DNA of 64,000 nt from Atopsyche davidsoni (taxonomy: Eukaryota > Arthropoda > Insecta > Trichoptera > Hydrobiosidae): the NCBI GenBank assembly GCA_022113835.1, contig JAILWY010000013.1:14742001-14806000 (forward strand), in the 5' to 3' direction. Shown piece after piece: positions 31,981 through 44,329 of the stretch. Position 1 is the stretch's first letter; each line of letters opens with the position of its first letter. The position numbers and the translations under genes are program-made. The notes under the pieces were generated by a model that was given only the letters and a program-made list of their open reading frames with translations, did not search any database and was not told the DNA's origin.

Positions 31981-32428
31981 TATGCAGAATTGAGTATTCT
32001 TTTGGATTACCTATTCCAGACACTTGCTCGTATTCCGAATAACTCTCGTATTTATTTTATTGGAATTTTAATTTATCTAAATAGTACTTGCTTTATCGTT
32101 TTGTACCTAGTTAAGATTCCTGGTGTAAATTACTCGAGTACTGGGTGCGGTGCATCAAGCGTTATCACTCGGCCAAGTGATTCCATATTACCGGTTGATT
32201 CCACAGTGTAATAAACTATGATGTACCGTCCGCACACAAAAAACCAGAGACGTGGGCCACACCCCCCGCATTAGTCTTACGATTCTCGTTTTTGTAATGC
32301 CTGAATTGTGTAATACCTGCGCTCTTAGTGCATGCATACCTGGCGCATGCCGCCTAGTAGGGATGCAAGCGATCGATCAATTATAATATAAAAAAAATCG
32401 ATTCATAACTCATAAATATATTATAGTA

Positions 32429-33099
32429 TTAACACACTTTATGCGGGTAACCAAATTGACTAAACTGATGTGCGTAGCGGGAAAAATTTGCGTAAAATTG
32501 CACGTGTGAAATCTAGTCTATACACTCTTTGATTTGCACTTTTTGATTTTTTTTCTTCCGTTTAGCAACTCCGAGTTAATTGTAAGATTTTTGTTAGTAA
32601 ATTAAATATTATTGTTACGCAATAGCTTATATTATATTTATATTTTAAGCGGGTAACCAAATTGACTAAATTGATGTGCGTAGCGGGCAAAATTCGCGTA
32701 AAATTGCTCGTGTGAAATCTAGTCTATACACTCTTTGATTTGCATGTAGTCAAATAAATCGTTTCCTATAAATAGTTGAACCACTTCATACACACTTTGC
32801 GGATTACTTGGCATCACAACAACACCGCTTTGACCTACAAATTGTTCAATAATTGGAGGATTATCATTCTCTGACCACTCCACTTCTTCATTGTCACTTT
32901 GTACAGAATCACTGGACAGTATTGGTAGAAGTAACGTTGACGAGTCCTAAACAAACGTTACAAGCTGTAAACCTAAAGAGTAAAATGACCTTCTGCCGCT
33001 TTTAGAGTAAACACATTCAAAAAGGTATTAATACGCGTCCCGCTTTTAGACAGCAGTCCGCGAAACGGGTACTAGTACCCGCCCCGCCTTTAGTGTGTA
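32429..33099 (-). mobile_element. piggyBac-derived element, copy 1 (with internal end duplication)
   Basis: Left TTAA (32429-32432) then CACACTTTATGCGGGTAACC. The right end is CCCGCCTTTAGTGTG followed by TAAG, an eroded target site. Body and ends match 58611-59062 inverted. A 96-bp subterminal block is duplicated directly (32443-32538 and 32649-32744, 4 mismatches) around a 110-bp AT-rich spacer. A perfect 16-bp palindrome CGGGTACTAGTACCCG sits near the right end (33066-33081). About 670 bp, with no full transposase. Confidence 0.75.
32719..32946 (-). pseudogene. piggyBac transposase N-terminal fragment
   Basis: A 75-codon frame begins just after a splice-acceptor-like TTTGTTTAG (complement side) without an ATG. 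It contains an acidic stretch SDNEEVEWSEND, then PPIIEQFVGQSGVVVMPSNP and EVVQLFIGNDLFDYM. This is the start of a piggyBac DDE_Tnp_1_7 domain (F.G..G.......P..Y...F..D.L...). It stops before any catalytic aspartate, so the element is an internally deleted, non-autonomous derivative. Confidence 0.65.
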
Positions 33100-35679
33100 A
33101 GATATAATTATATGGGTAAATATACGCATTAAATTTTTTAATATTAAAACATACATGTTGTAAATATGTTTTCAACCATATGTCTAGGAGAGTATGAAAA
33201 CATATTTTATTGAGGTTTTCAGGTTGTTGACATTGAGAAGCGATCGGTCATGGTTAAAAATAAGCATTTTAACCCGTTCATTATTGATAATTACATTTTT
33301 CGCTAATCTGTACAAATATTAAATTTCTCAATATTTTGTGTTTGTAGTAATATTATCTATATCGAATCACTAAAATTATGATTACTATTTAATGTGCACA
33401 TCTTTTAACAAAACACTTAATTTAACCAATTTTTATACACAAAATAATAAAAGGATGTTCCTCATTGTTTCGTTTATGAAATAATTGCCTTTTATTAATG
33501 AAGGTGAATAAAACCAATCATTATTCGTAAAGGCTAAGCTTAATTATGTTAATAGTAAAAAAAAATACTTTCCTGAACCCCAGTTAAGATAATTTATTTA
33601 AAATCACAATTTATTTAGAAATATCATTACTGTTATTAAAGATCGTGAATCAAATAGGTTTTTAGATATTTTTCATGCCAATGTAGCATTTCTAGTTTTT
33701 TCAAACTGAATTCATCATATTTCAAAATGTAGAAATATAATGTAACTTAGTTTAATTGTACATTTTCATCATTATTCTGCTTGATGGCCTCAAGCACGCT
33801 TCTTTGTCTAATTTCAAATTATTTGTAATAGTGCTATCAATCTATTTGAGCAAACAATAATTAAAACAAGCAATAATTGTAAAACACCTCCTCTGAAGGT
33901 AAAGAATAGATAATTAAATATTGAGAAATCGGTACATTTAAAGAACTGTTAGAAATGCAATGAGACGATGAATTAGATTTAAAATTGAGAGCAAAGCTTT
34001 ATACAGTGTCTCAAAAAATATGTGTCATTACTAAAGCTGTAAATATAAACAATAAAATAATACTTGTTTTGTGTATTTATATATATATTTTAATGCAATT
34101 GTTGTATATATTGTGTAAATACTTTTAAAGTCAAGTTGACCTACTACATGATAATTTTTTAAGTAGCTACTGTTTTTCATTTGTACCGTCTCATTTGGCG
34201 TTTCCATGAATATATATATATATTTTCTTTATTTTATTTATATATAAAATAAAAGATCAAGCTCAGGTAGTCTAAAAAATTAGAGCCAGTAACAAGTCTA
34301 CACTTTAAGATTAGGTGGCCCCAAGGAACGGGCAGGTAAAATTAAGTATAATTAATTGTTTGGAAATGTAGATGTAATATTGATTGTTGTCTTTGACTTC
34401 GGTATGTCTGTGCTTTGCGACGCCCTTTACCGATGGAAATGTGATTTACCGTTGAAGTTTAATGGTTTTGTGGGTTAGGTAACCCGTGGCTGCATTCACA
34501 CATGTGTAAGCTATAACGTTCAATGTTACCTTCCAAATTTATTAAGGTACTCTGTTTGTCCAAAAACGTGTATTACGTTTTATGGAATGTAACGCACGGC
34601 AAGGGTTCGAATTTCCGATGTGTCCACCTGTGTATTTGAGGGAGGTTTAATATTACAGGTATCTTTACTTATTTAAGTTAATTCAAGTCAAAGATGAAAA
34701 AAAAAAAATTATACCGTTTGTTAGGTTCTCTAATGATTATAAATCACCACGTATGTCGAGACAATTTAAAAAAAAACTTGTTTCAATTGAAGTCTTCAAT
34801 ATTTATAACACGTATTTTCATTCAGCTGGCTGGGTTACGATATTTTTCTGGGCTTTCATCAAACATATCAACAATTTTGATAAAACATATAAATGACATT
34901 TAAAAAAAATATCTCTTAACTATTAATGTATATTTTTTTTAAATATAGCTTATTACAAATTAAGAGTACAAATCGTGGATTCATTTTAAACCAGAGCAAT
35001 GTAAAATTGTTGTAAATCATAAAATTGTAGAATATTCTGATGGTTTCAATTAACCACGTATATATTGAACGCCCAGTGTGTTTGTTAATAAATTTTCTAA
35101 TAATGATACGGTTTCGTGTAGGCATCAGCATATCCGTGTAGTTTGGGTTTGGTTATGAAAGTGTTTAATGCAATTAGTCGCAAGTCAGCTGGATGGAAGG
35201 TAATTTTATCATTCGATCCGAAATTCGGTGGACTTTTGATGAAAGCACATGGAATTGATACATCTCGACTGATTAGATCTCTACTGATTTCTCTAGACGA
35301 CCCAAATGAATGCGTTTCAATAAAATTTTAAGTCGTTGGATATTTTCAAATATTTGAATATGATACCATATCTACAGGTGATTTTTAATAAATATTCGAT
35401 AAATCTACATTTTTCCGATATGCAGGTTTATTTTGAAGATATTATGATTAAGGTTACCGTGATAGTATACACAATAAACCTGGATCGGTCATATATACAT
35501 ATTTATTAATTATATAATAATAATCACTAATTCAATAATCATTGGTGAACTATTCGTTCATATCTTTGCTAAGTCAAGACATACTGCGGTATTAAAACAT
35601 TAAAATAAAAAGGTCAAAAATAATTGTCAGCCATAAATATATAGCAATAAAACTACATACAACGATCCTTGATAAGTTA
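33100..35679. other. Long AT-rich stretch, nothing recognised
   Basis: No repeat shared with the window. A lone B-box-like GGGTTCGAATTTCC lies at about 34604-34617 without an A-box partner, perhaps a decayed SINE head. Short frames (for example 35143-35331) have no recognisable domain. Confidence 0.35.
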
Positions 35680-35755
35680 TTGTGCCTCTGTAACTAATTG
35701 GTAATGTGAACCGAGCCGAGAAAACTGAGAGTTGTGGGTTCGAATCACCAGTCAT
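35680..35755 (+). repeat. tRNA-like SINE head
   Basis: A-box-like TAACTAATTGGTAATG (35691-35706) and B-box GGGTTCGAATCACC (35736-35749) at normal spacing. The flanking stems do not close into a clean cloverleaf. Decayed tRNA-derived SINE head. Confidence 0.4.
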
Positions 35756-36303
35756 CAGAAATTTTCAAGGATGTGTTTTTTGATTATTTTACATGTGAAT
35801 CAAATAATTAATTCAAATAATGATGTCCTTTTTCACGAAAATGTCTTATACATTTTTAAAAAGTATGAAAAGCTGAATAATAATAACGCGTAATTTTTTT
35901 ATGACTACTCAAAATTAAACCGGTTTATCTTTTTTTTATTACTATTTATAACATTTTTTGGTAAATCTTGTAAAAACGGCCGTTTTTTCTCACTTGTACT
36001 GACACATACAATGTAATTTAGTTGTTGTTACTTGTAAGGTAGATACGAGATCTAGATTGGGATAATAATATTGCTCTCACGCAGGCTTTTTTTTCCTGTG
36101 ATGGGTGATCGTATCTGACGTGAAAGACGCTTCTTCAAAGTCTTGAAGCCAAGACGTATATTCTTAAATAATTTTTCTTTACAGTTGTTCTAATCAAAAA
36201 GCTGCATGTGCACCAACCAGTCTTACTTAATTTTTACATGACTAATTACACGCGATCCATATGTAGTCTATTTTGCTCGAAGAAAAAAAAACACCTGCGG
36301 AAC

Positions 36304-36882
36304 TTAAAAGGGTCTTGCTACCTAACCTTGCTTGGTGTCCATCACAAAGAAAGTACCGTTTTACCTGGCGAAATCGTGTCATTTAATTAATTTAATTGTC
36401 ACTTTATTTTTCAATGTCGAAAGTTGATTTTTTTATAAAGTATTAAAAAAACTATAAATTATATTTATTTTTATTATTTAATTAACGTCCATTTTCTGGG
36501 TAAAATAAAATCTTGAAGATATTGAAAAATTGGATAAAATGACGACTTTTCAAAACCAAAGTTTGTTAAAGGTTTTTTTATTTTTTAATTTTTAAAATAA
36601 TAAATCGCACAGAGTTTATATTCAATATTTTAAATTCAATTGAAAAAAAGACATTTAAATGTTTAGGACTCTTAGAACAGGGACATGACGAATCTCCAAA
36701 TTCCTACGCTTCAATCGGAAAAACACATATTTATCATATTACAAGTAAATTACAAAAAATAAAAAATATTCTGTTCGGGTGAAGGGATGTATCTAACTTT
36801 TTGCATTTAAATTTTTTTGATTGGTGCAGTCGATTTTTCGCAAAACGGACCAGAAAATGATCAAAAAAACTTAGGCCCTTAA
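36304..36882 (+). mobile_element. Family T MITE, copy 3
   Basis: TTAA at 36304-36307 and 36879-36882, inside ends AAGGGTCTTGCTACC and AGGCCC. Full length (579 bp) and the most complete copy. It includes the segment CAGTCGATTTTTCGCAAAAC that is deleted from copy 1. Confidence 0.65.
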
Positions 36883-37059
36883 GGTGTAAAAATTTCGGCC
36901 ATAGTGTTGGTATACTATTTAGTAATAATTTTTTTTTTTTTTTTACCGTTTTAAGTCTATGAGTCCTTTGCGTGGAAATACAGTGTTTTAACGCCTGCAA
37001 ACTTCATTGAAGTATTTCTTTGAATCCATGCACGAAACATTAAAAAATCAATAGTCGTC

Positions 37060-37400
37060 AAAGAGCTCCCGCGCCCCCCTCGACGATCGTTGCCCCCCGC
37101 CCCCATGAGATCTCCCCCACCCCTATCCGGATTGCCCCCTCGAATCGCCCAGCCCCCCTGATTGCACCCCTGATCTGCATAATTGGCCCACTGGCGTATG
37201 AGCTCTGCAGTTCGGATGAGTAATGCCGCGCGGATTCGCAGGGCGATGCGGATGACTTTTATTGTCTATTGCTGTGGCATTTTATTTTGGTATTTATGGT
37301 CAGTTTATTCAAGAAATATGCCGATCGGTGCTATCGCTTAGACAATCGCGCAATTTAATTGAACCGTATCGTCTCTTTTAATCTCAAATGGCAAGTATCT
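37060..37400. promoter_or_regulatory. C-run tract followed by a conserved-looking GC-richer island
   Basis: 37070-37165 is rich in C4-C6 runs (minus-strand G-quadruplex potential). 37180-37400 has mixed composition with homeodomain-like AATTTAATTG. No coding match. Confidence 0.3.
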
Positions 37401-37790
37401 AACTATTACAATGCCCGTCATGTTGTTCTCATTCAAAAATATAAAATTACAATTAATTATCTTGAATCGTAAAAAATAACGTTAGGTTTAATTTTATTTA
37501 AAAATATTCATTTTTGAAAACAACAGAGCTACATTTATTCAGCGCATTTTAGTAAAAGCCTCGTTTATTAATGTCAAATAAAAAAATGCAATATTTCTGG
37601 TGTAAAACAGGTTTTGTGACTTTTGACCTGGAACCTTCAATAATATGCTAAAAATAACGTAGAGATAACTTTCTTCAAAACTACATAAAAAATGTAATAA
37701 ATATATTGTAATATCCCGATGGCACGTTATGCAATAAAAATATTGCTTTGTATTTCACAATGTGACCAATTTATGTATGATTCATTGGTG
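37401..37790. other. AT-rich sequence, nothing recognised
   Basis: No shared repeat or coding signal. Confidence 0.3.
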
Positions 37791-37990
37791 ACCACCGGCC
37801 AGGTCAGGTGTGGTCCACTGCGTTCCCTTATCTGGACGATGGACGTCCTCCAGCAGCGCTGGTCTCCGTGCAGGGTCCGCTCCAGCTCGACGTCTTGGAA
37901 GATTTATCGCACCTGAGATTAGCGGATGTATACTCAGGTGACCAACGACCGAAGATAGCGACCGTAAATTCAGACTGCGCATATCGATAA
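37791..37990 (+). other. Coding-like island, unidentified
   Basis: A GC-richer 200-bp patch. The plus frame from 37808 reads PYLDDGRPPAALVSVQGPLQ, then LDVLEDLSHLRLADVYSGDQ to a stop at 37988. An internal acceptor-like GTGCAG/GGTCCG (37877) and a donor-like CAG/GTGACC (37939) frame a possible small exon. The minus strand is also open, so composition alone could explain it. Confidence 0.25.
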
Positions 37991-39010
37991 ATCTATCGAG
38001 TACTGCGATAAGTAATACATTTGTAATAGCTTTCCGAGGCAATTTATTTGGAGATGAAATGTTTTGAATTTAAAGGATACGAGCTAGAGAGTATAACACG
38101 AATTTTACCTTTGCCATACCTTTATTAACTTTCTGGTAGATATTATTACATATAAGCTAAAATAAATCATGCTTAATGCTTACTTACTCTCTGGGAAAAG
38201 TGAAGAGAAAAACGATAAAATAAAATCATTTTTTTATGTTTGATAGATTGTATTGTTTTAATAAAAAAAATTCATAATGGAAGAGTTTCATTGGTGTTAG
38301 AATAGGTAAGGCTTATATTGCTGCATTTTTTGTACTGTCGATATCCGCTATATTATGTATTGCCTTCAAGCTGATAAATAAGATCGGCTACACACTTGCA
38401 ATCGATTTATAAATCTGCAATCTAGTTAAAAAAATTGATATATTTGATGTACGGAATATAAAATATTCAATGTTTATACCACAACATTCAGAGTATCTCT
38501 TAACCACACGATCTTGTCTAGTAACGTTTTTATCAAGTAAATCGCGTCGTACTCGCTTCTTTTATCTTAAGATAGACAACTCTGCGATGTATTAAAGATT
38601 CTGAATATCCATAATTCCTCTTCGTCCAATTACTTGCACCTGTAGTCTGTACGTACCGCAGGTGAGTGTAGTCAGTAGTTAGTAATAGTTTAGAATTACA
38701 GTGCAAGACAACCTGTACTTATATCTCGTATATAATGTACATGTTCTGGGTACTATGGGGTTATTGAGAACATGAGGCGAATTCACCATACAGCGTCTTA
38801 AAAACCTTGATATCACCAGAAAAACCTCACGCAAATTGCTTTGATGAGATTTGTAATGTATCTGTATAGTACTAGATTTAATTTATATATTTTAAGCTAG
38901 AGCGATATTTATATGTGTAGATCCAAAGACGCGATATTAAATAATTGTGTGAAAATTGTTGTTGAAATATAGAAAAATTAAAAATTGTAGCAACTGAGCT
39001 GCTCCAAGCT
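37991..39010. other. AT-rich sequence, nothing recognised
   Basis: No gene or shared repeat. Confidence 0.3.
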
Positions 39011-39060
39011 TTGGTACTTCGACGTTACGGTCTCCCTCCTGGAACCATCTTCTGGGAATT
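39011..39060 (-). repeat. Penelope-type hammerhead-like motif, copy 1 (decayed)
   Basis: The reverse complement reads CAGAAGA, a helix-like GGTTCC...GGAGACC, then GTAACGTCG. It fits the hammerhead order CUGANGA - helix II - GAAA with two core changes. See the better copy at 45981-46031. Confidence 0.4.
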
Positions 39061-40056
39061 CCTAATACCCAAGAATCGAAATCAACTAAATTTACAGAAT
39101 TGAGAAAATAATATTAAACTATTATATTCTCATAAATAATATTCATATATTAACTGACCAAAGAATGGTTGTGTATATAAAAAGTTACAAACAATCGATA
39201 CTTGTATTGAAAGATTAGATTATCGATATTTATCTTCTGTAAGAATGCTTTGGCCGATTCATTCGAATTTCACGTTTCATATTATCTCTCTAAATTACAT
39301 TTCTCCCAATGATCTGTCAATTATATTTTTTCTTAGCCATCAATACAGTTGATATTCTGTTTTAGTTTTTGTTACTGTGAATCACCTACATTATCTATTA
39401 TTATCATAGCTTCTACAAAGATAAGAGAAAACTTGTATCTCGTAACGTGAAGGCCTCACCGGAGGGTATAGGTGTAAGTGTTGGACATTAGGGTTCTAGT
39501 ATGAAGGAAAGTAACCATATTCTGGTAGGCACAAAGTAAAAGTACCCACTTTCCTCTACCCATTCTCGTGTATCTCTTTGCGGATTAAAATTTTGCCAGC
39601 AAATACTACTTAATTTGTTGAAAATTTAATCAGTGATTAATTTTAAATATTTTAAAAAAATCTACTTCGTTTATTGTGAAAACTCCGTAAAGTGTTAAAA
39701 AAAATGCTGGTGTAAATCAAACCAATACTTTTAGGCCAATTGAGATACAATACAAGCGAGTAATTGACCTGTTTTATTCATTTATTAACGTACGAAATGC
39801 ACATTTCAGTATTAAAACCTTATATTAATATTTAACCTTTTGAATATATTTATTATTTGATATATAATAATCTGATTTTCCACGCATTTCTTATTGTACA
39901 CCATACAATGTTCATTTGAGACAAAGTCAAAAAGTAGTAGTGTATAAAAGTGAAACTAAAGAAACGGTGAGAAAAATTATAATCGTTATTTATACAATTA
40001 TACTGTAAATGTTTTGTTTGTTTTTATTAATAATTTTTTTTCTTCATTTATTGCAG
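39061..40056. other. AT-rich sequence, nothing recognised
   Basis: A slightly GC-richer segment at 39440-39580 shows no recognisable content. Confidence 0.3.
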
Positions 40057-40113
40057 GTAATTTCTCAGCAATCAAAAATATTTGGACGATATAAGCAGCG
40101 CGCTCGACCAACA
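40057..40113 (+). other. Candidate small exon (57 nt)
   Basis: A pyrimidine-rich tract ending TTATTGCAG precedes 57 nt with one fully open frame (VISQQSKIFGRYKQRARPT), followed by ACA/GTACGT. Same length as the candidate at 9915, and its start resembles the candidate at 23740. Gene unknown. Confidence 0.25.
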
Positions 40114-40687
40114 GTACGTATATGTATAGATTTTTCTATATATTTTTTCTATATAATTTAAACAGCAAAATAAATATTTTGACGCTACGAGCATTAAGTG
40201 AGTTTTTAAATGTCTACACAAATCACTCACACTTGTGGCGATACCAATAATAGTTAGGCCGGCCTAGAGTGTCTGGAGTTTGTTTATTCTCATTACAGTG
40301 AGTTGAGTTCCCCACACGGCGGTGTTTAATGTGTATTATAGACAGACGCACAGTGATGTAAAGCCCTCAGAGCTTTAACCGACCCTCTGCCGCGTAGGCA
40401 CTCGGAGAGAGTTATTAACAGATTAAAGTTTCAGATTTTTTTCTCTCATAATTTACGGTTGATTTATTATCTTTTAAGAGACTGGAGCCGCAACTTTGTA
40501 TGACAGTTAACATCAACATTTTTTCCTTACATACATGCAGTAAAACGATTATTTTTTAATATATGGTGTGGTCAATACGCTTTTTTATAAACATTTTTTT
40601 ATAATGCCATATATTATAAAATAAATAAATCAAATATAAATTTTTGTCGAAATTCCAATTTTGCATGGAATTGCTATCGTAGCAGAT
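40114..40687. other. Unique sequence with a GC-richer patch at 40235-40420
   Basis: Contains the palindrome AGGCCGGCCT at about 40257-40266. No gene recognised. Confidence 0.3.
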
Positions 40688-41213
40688 CAGGGTGTCCAAA
40701 CAGAGTATCGGGTATTTGTTAATTCAGTAAAACAAAAACTACTTGTAATCAAGTATTTTTTTTTTAATTGTTGATTATAAGAATACAGAATGGAAAATTA
40801 TTTTGAAAAGATGATGTTATCCAAATGGTGACCGTTACGCGCTGCTGGCACTCTTCTAATCTGGAACATAGCCCTCGATATTGCTGCCATTTCTGACCTG
40901 GTGTTTTGTTTCAATTCCGTTAGGTTCGTAGGATTATTCTCATAAACCTACTTTTAAGGTATCCCCATACGAAATAGTCAAGAGGGCTAAGGCCGGGGCT
41001 TCTGGGAGGCCAGTTGATGTTACCTCTACGTGAAATGACCTTATTAGGGAATAATTCGTTAACAGCTTCAATTGATTGATTAGATGTATGGCAAGTGTCT
41101 TGTTGGAACCACGTTCTTGAGTTGAAACCTTAAAACTCCTGCAACTCTGGGCCCAAAAAAATTTGCAAGCATATCGCAATAACGGTCTTTGGATACACTT
41201 TTTGGACACCCTA
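40688..41213 (-). mobile_element. Deleted mariner/Tc1-like element
   Basis: Terminal inverted repeats are AGGGTGTCCAAA (from 40689) and TTTGGACACCCT (to 41212). At 526 bp, it contains only the C-terminal half of a transposase (40920-41114). The ends and peptide match the widespread insect elements whose transposase carries WPPRSPDL.PLDFFLWG. Confidence 0.75.
40920..41114 (-). pseudogene. Mariner/Tc1-like transposase, C-terminal DDE fragment
   Basis: A 64-codon open frame. It starts TWFQQDTCHTS, the second catalytic Asp motif (usually FQQDGATCHT, here missing two residues), continues VISRRGNINWPPRSPGLSP, LDYFVWGYLKSRF, and ends in a stop. The Asp of SPGLSPLDYF occupies the third catalytic position region. 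The N-terminal DNA-binding half and first Asp are absent, so it is inactive. Confidence 0.75.
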
Positions 41214-41890
41214 TATTATTTTATATTAATGTATTAAACAAAAGTAGCTGTAAGGTCCGCGAGCCACATGTTGAGCACCGGATATGGCCTCCAGGATACT
41301 TTGTAGTCATATCTTATAAACAGCGCGGTTGGCGTATGAATAAATTATCTCACGTATAAACAAACAAACACACGGGAGGTGTAGAAGGGAGGAGGAGTAG
41401 AGAAGGAGTGAAGGAGAGGGTTGGTTAGGTAGCCCCCCTAATGCTGCATTACTCGCTAATTTCACAAATTCTTGTGTACTTGTTGTAAAATCACCCCATA
41501 AACTGAATCGCGTGAGGGTGGGCCGACAAATCGTCATTTTTTTTCTTTCAAAAGTGCTATGTACTGTTGAGTTGAATGCCTTGTTTGGGGTAGCAAAGAT
41601 GGTCATGATCTTAGAGTTATTTCTGCTTCTAAGGGGACTTTTCTTCTTGATTCAATTCTAAATATTTGTACAGCGGCAGGTTAAACAGCAAATGACTAGG
41701 AGACAACAACATTTATTAACTTTGTCTTCCATAAAATATAAAGTGTCGGTTTAGCAATATCTCATTGAGAATGTCGTAATATAAATTTTACTTAAAAAAC
41801 TTGATTATTGGCATGATTTTTATATTTTTCAATGGAGGTTACAATAAAAATTATAATTAAAGCACCTGGTAAAGAAGTACACGCTGCGCA
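41214..41890. other. Unidentified sequence with a purine-rich tract
   Basis: 41370-41432 is nearly pure A/G on the plus strand (GGGAGGAGGAGTAGAGAAGG). The minus-strand frame 41307-41606 contains RPTLTRFSLWGDFTTST, which looks protein-like and may be a fragment of an unrecognised transposon. Confidence 0.25.
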
Positions 41891-42185
41891 GGTATTATTT
41901 CCGGCTGAATAGTTCTCCCTCGTTGCGATAGTTACAGCGGTTCCCAGGGCCGGACCAGCGACTGTTTATTTAATTGGGTTTTGTTTCCACGCCAGGGCCG
42001 AAATAAGCCGGCGATAATTAAATATTCAATTTAAACATCGGAATTGATTATTCATGAAGCGGGCTCGGAGTTAAACCCCGGCTAACTAACTCTTCCTGAA
42101 TCGCCCGTGAGCGGATTTTAATTATCCATTGTAATAACCCGAACCTGGAACTGTGTTTAATGCATATTCATAAACTTAAACTATT
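41891..42185. promoter_or_regulatory. Conserved-looking island with homeodomain-type sites
   Basis: GC-rich blocks alternate with TAATTA-type words (GATAATTAAATATTCAATTT; TTTTAATTATCC), and ATTTGCAT follows at 42194-42201. This is the texture of developmental enhancers in arthropods. Inference only. Confidence 0.35.
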
Positions 42186-43000
42186 GAGATAGACATTTGC
42201 ATTATTTTATTTTTCTTTCTTTATTACGCTATCAGTTTTTAATGCTGAAGTTTCTCCGTTTAAAATAGTATTTTATAGCAAAATCCACTTGGAAAAGTTC
42301 ACAAAGACATCAACTTTCATATTACCTTCCATTCATATCAAAATAAGTACAAAATTTGCAAGAAAATATTTCTAGGTTAAGTAATTTCGTACTATTCATT
42401 TTTAAATTTATGTTTCTTTGTAATTATTTTAACAAAACAGGTTCTTGTTCGTGAAGACTTGTATCTTCTATATCAATCTGTAACGTCTATTTAATCGCTG
42501 TTAATGATTTAAGGATATCCTCTGTCATTTCGTTTTTCAGCAATTTTCATGCAAATATTCACTCCAAACTGTGAGACTACGTTTATTTTTAATTATAAAA
42601 GTACATTATATTTTCTCCCTTATTTTGATTTTGCCAAAGGAAACATCGCAAAAGGTGATGCTTTTGACAATTACTTGTATTATGAATAAGCCAATAAATT
42701 GAGACATTTTTGCATACTGTTATTATTGATATCCCCAATAGCCTTTTAGGAGGCCATTGTAACATGATATAAAATTAATCAGATCAGACGTTTTCCCTCG
42801 TCATTTGAGTTCAGCTACCTGCCAGTGTTTCAATAAACGAATCGAAAAATAAAGTAGAGAGGAAAACACACGAAGGCATAAAACAAACATCAAATACAAA
42901 ATACATTTCAGTGAAACATGAAACATCGATATAGCACACTGTCTGAAAACGGTTTTGAATAAATCATATCTAACTCCCTCCTTTATTTCCCGTGATAAAT
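42186..43000. other. AT-rich sequence, nothing recognised
   Basis: Contains octamer ATGCAAAT at 42549-42556. No repeat or gene recognised. Confidence 0.3.
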
Positions 43001-43220
43001 GGAGCTGCTTAATGTAACAGGAAACTCACCCCCGCACCTGTAATGAAAGCCGCCCTGCAGTCCCCAAGGGCGGTGCATTTCAACCCCCCTCGCTCTGAAA
43101 AACCAACCCGGTAAAACAAAGCTGAAAATTTATACAAAACTCGCCGTGGAAAATTTACCCACCTAATGTATAATGTACGCAATGCTGGCGCTGAGCTGGG
43201 ATATTAAGTGAAATTGAATG
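43001..43220. promoter_or_regulatory. Conserved-looking GC-richer island
   Basis: CCCGCACCTG (E-box CACCTG) and GGGCGGTGCATTTC-like words in an otherwise AT-rich region. No coding frame. Possible enhancer, by texture only. Confidence 0.3.
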
Positions 43221-43555
43221 TAGCATTTCAGGACAGAAATTAATATTTATATATTATTATGATAAAGTATTTTTATGTTGAGTAGATTTAAATACGCAAT
43301 GACCAGCGGTTTATATTTATAGAAGTCCACATTGAAAATACAGTTTGTTTCAATTTATATATTTTAATTTTCAAGATGCACACTTCCCTATAATATATCA
43401 ATTTAAAAATGTTTTTTATTCGGGTTTTAATAAATAACGCTTAGGACTGAGTGCAATTGGACAGAATGCATTTCAATGAATTTGAGATCTGCCTCTCGTT
43501 TATGCGATGTCAAAATGCATTCAAAGGTGGCTTAATTGAACAAGAGCACCGCCCT

Positions 43556-43616
43556 CCCAACAGGTGAAGTCCCTCCCAGGTGAGCCCCCCCAGGTGAGGT
43601 CCCTGCCAGGCCGGCT
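43556..43616 (+). repeat. Short tandem repeat, CAGGTGA(A/G)GTCCCT units
   Basis: Three to four imperfect 15-16 bp units built on CAGGTGA(G)GTCCCTCC. They contain repeated CAGGTG E-boxes. Confidence 0.6.
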
Positions 43617-43780
43617 CTCCTTTTTGTCTGATGAAAATTTCTATTGTTATAAATTCTAGTTTAAACCACGAGAAAAATCGTTCTCTTAGCGTATATTTAG
43701 CAACAACTGTTTACATTTTTTTAAACAGCAATAACTTACAAGTGAAATCTGTTATTTTATTTTAAAACTATAGTATAAAC

Positions 43781-44184
43781 CAGTGGCTCTCAGACTCTTT
43801 TGGCACACGGACCCCCTTTCATAGTCAAAACTTGCCTAAGGACCCTGGATGAAAAACTACATAAATTCATATTAACGACTAGTTGGTGCAAGTATCGACT
43901 CTATTGCGTTCCTGTATGAACCTGCTTGACTCACCGCGATGCCTGTTATTACTTGTATTTTATGCGCCTGTCTATATTTATATTTTACTTAGGGCGTAAA
44001 AATCGCTAATAATGTATTCATTTTTATTTAATTTAACTTCCATATTAATAAAAATGTGTCACAATTTATTTATTTTATATTAAACCTTGCGCGGACCCCC
44101 TGACGTTGTTCAGGGACCCCCAAATCGATTTTAATTTTCTAAGGATCCCCTGGGGTCCGTAGGGAACCTCTTTGAAAAGCACTT
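43781..44184. mobile_element. hAT-type MITE with perfect 8-bp duplication
   Basis: Flanked by GTATAAAC on both sides (43773-43780 and 44185-44192). The left end is CAGTGGCTCTCAGACTC, and the right end read inverted is AAGTGCTTTTCAAAGAGG. Subterminal GGACCCCC and GGGGTCCG blocks face each other. The 404-bp size, 8-bp duplication and CAGTG-type ends are typical of hAT non-autonomous elements. Confidence 0.8.
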
Positions 44185-44329
44185 GTATAAACTATGTTCG
44201 ACCACTACACAAACTTAAATTTGTGCGTACTTATTTACGTTTTTAAAATTAATTCAATGATTAATAATTTTAACACTGTGATCATTTGAATCGAATCATA
44301 TCATTATTTAAGCGATGTTTGTTGTTTTG

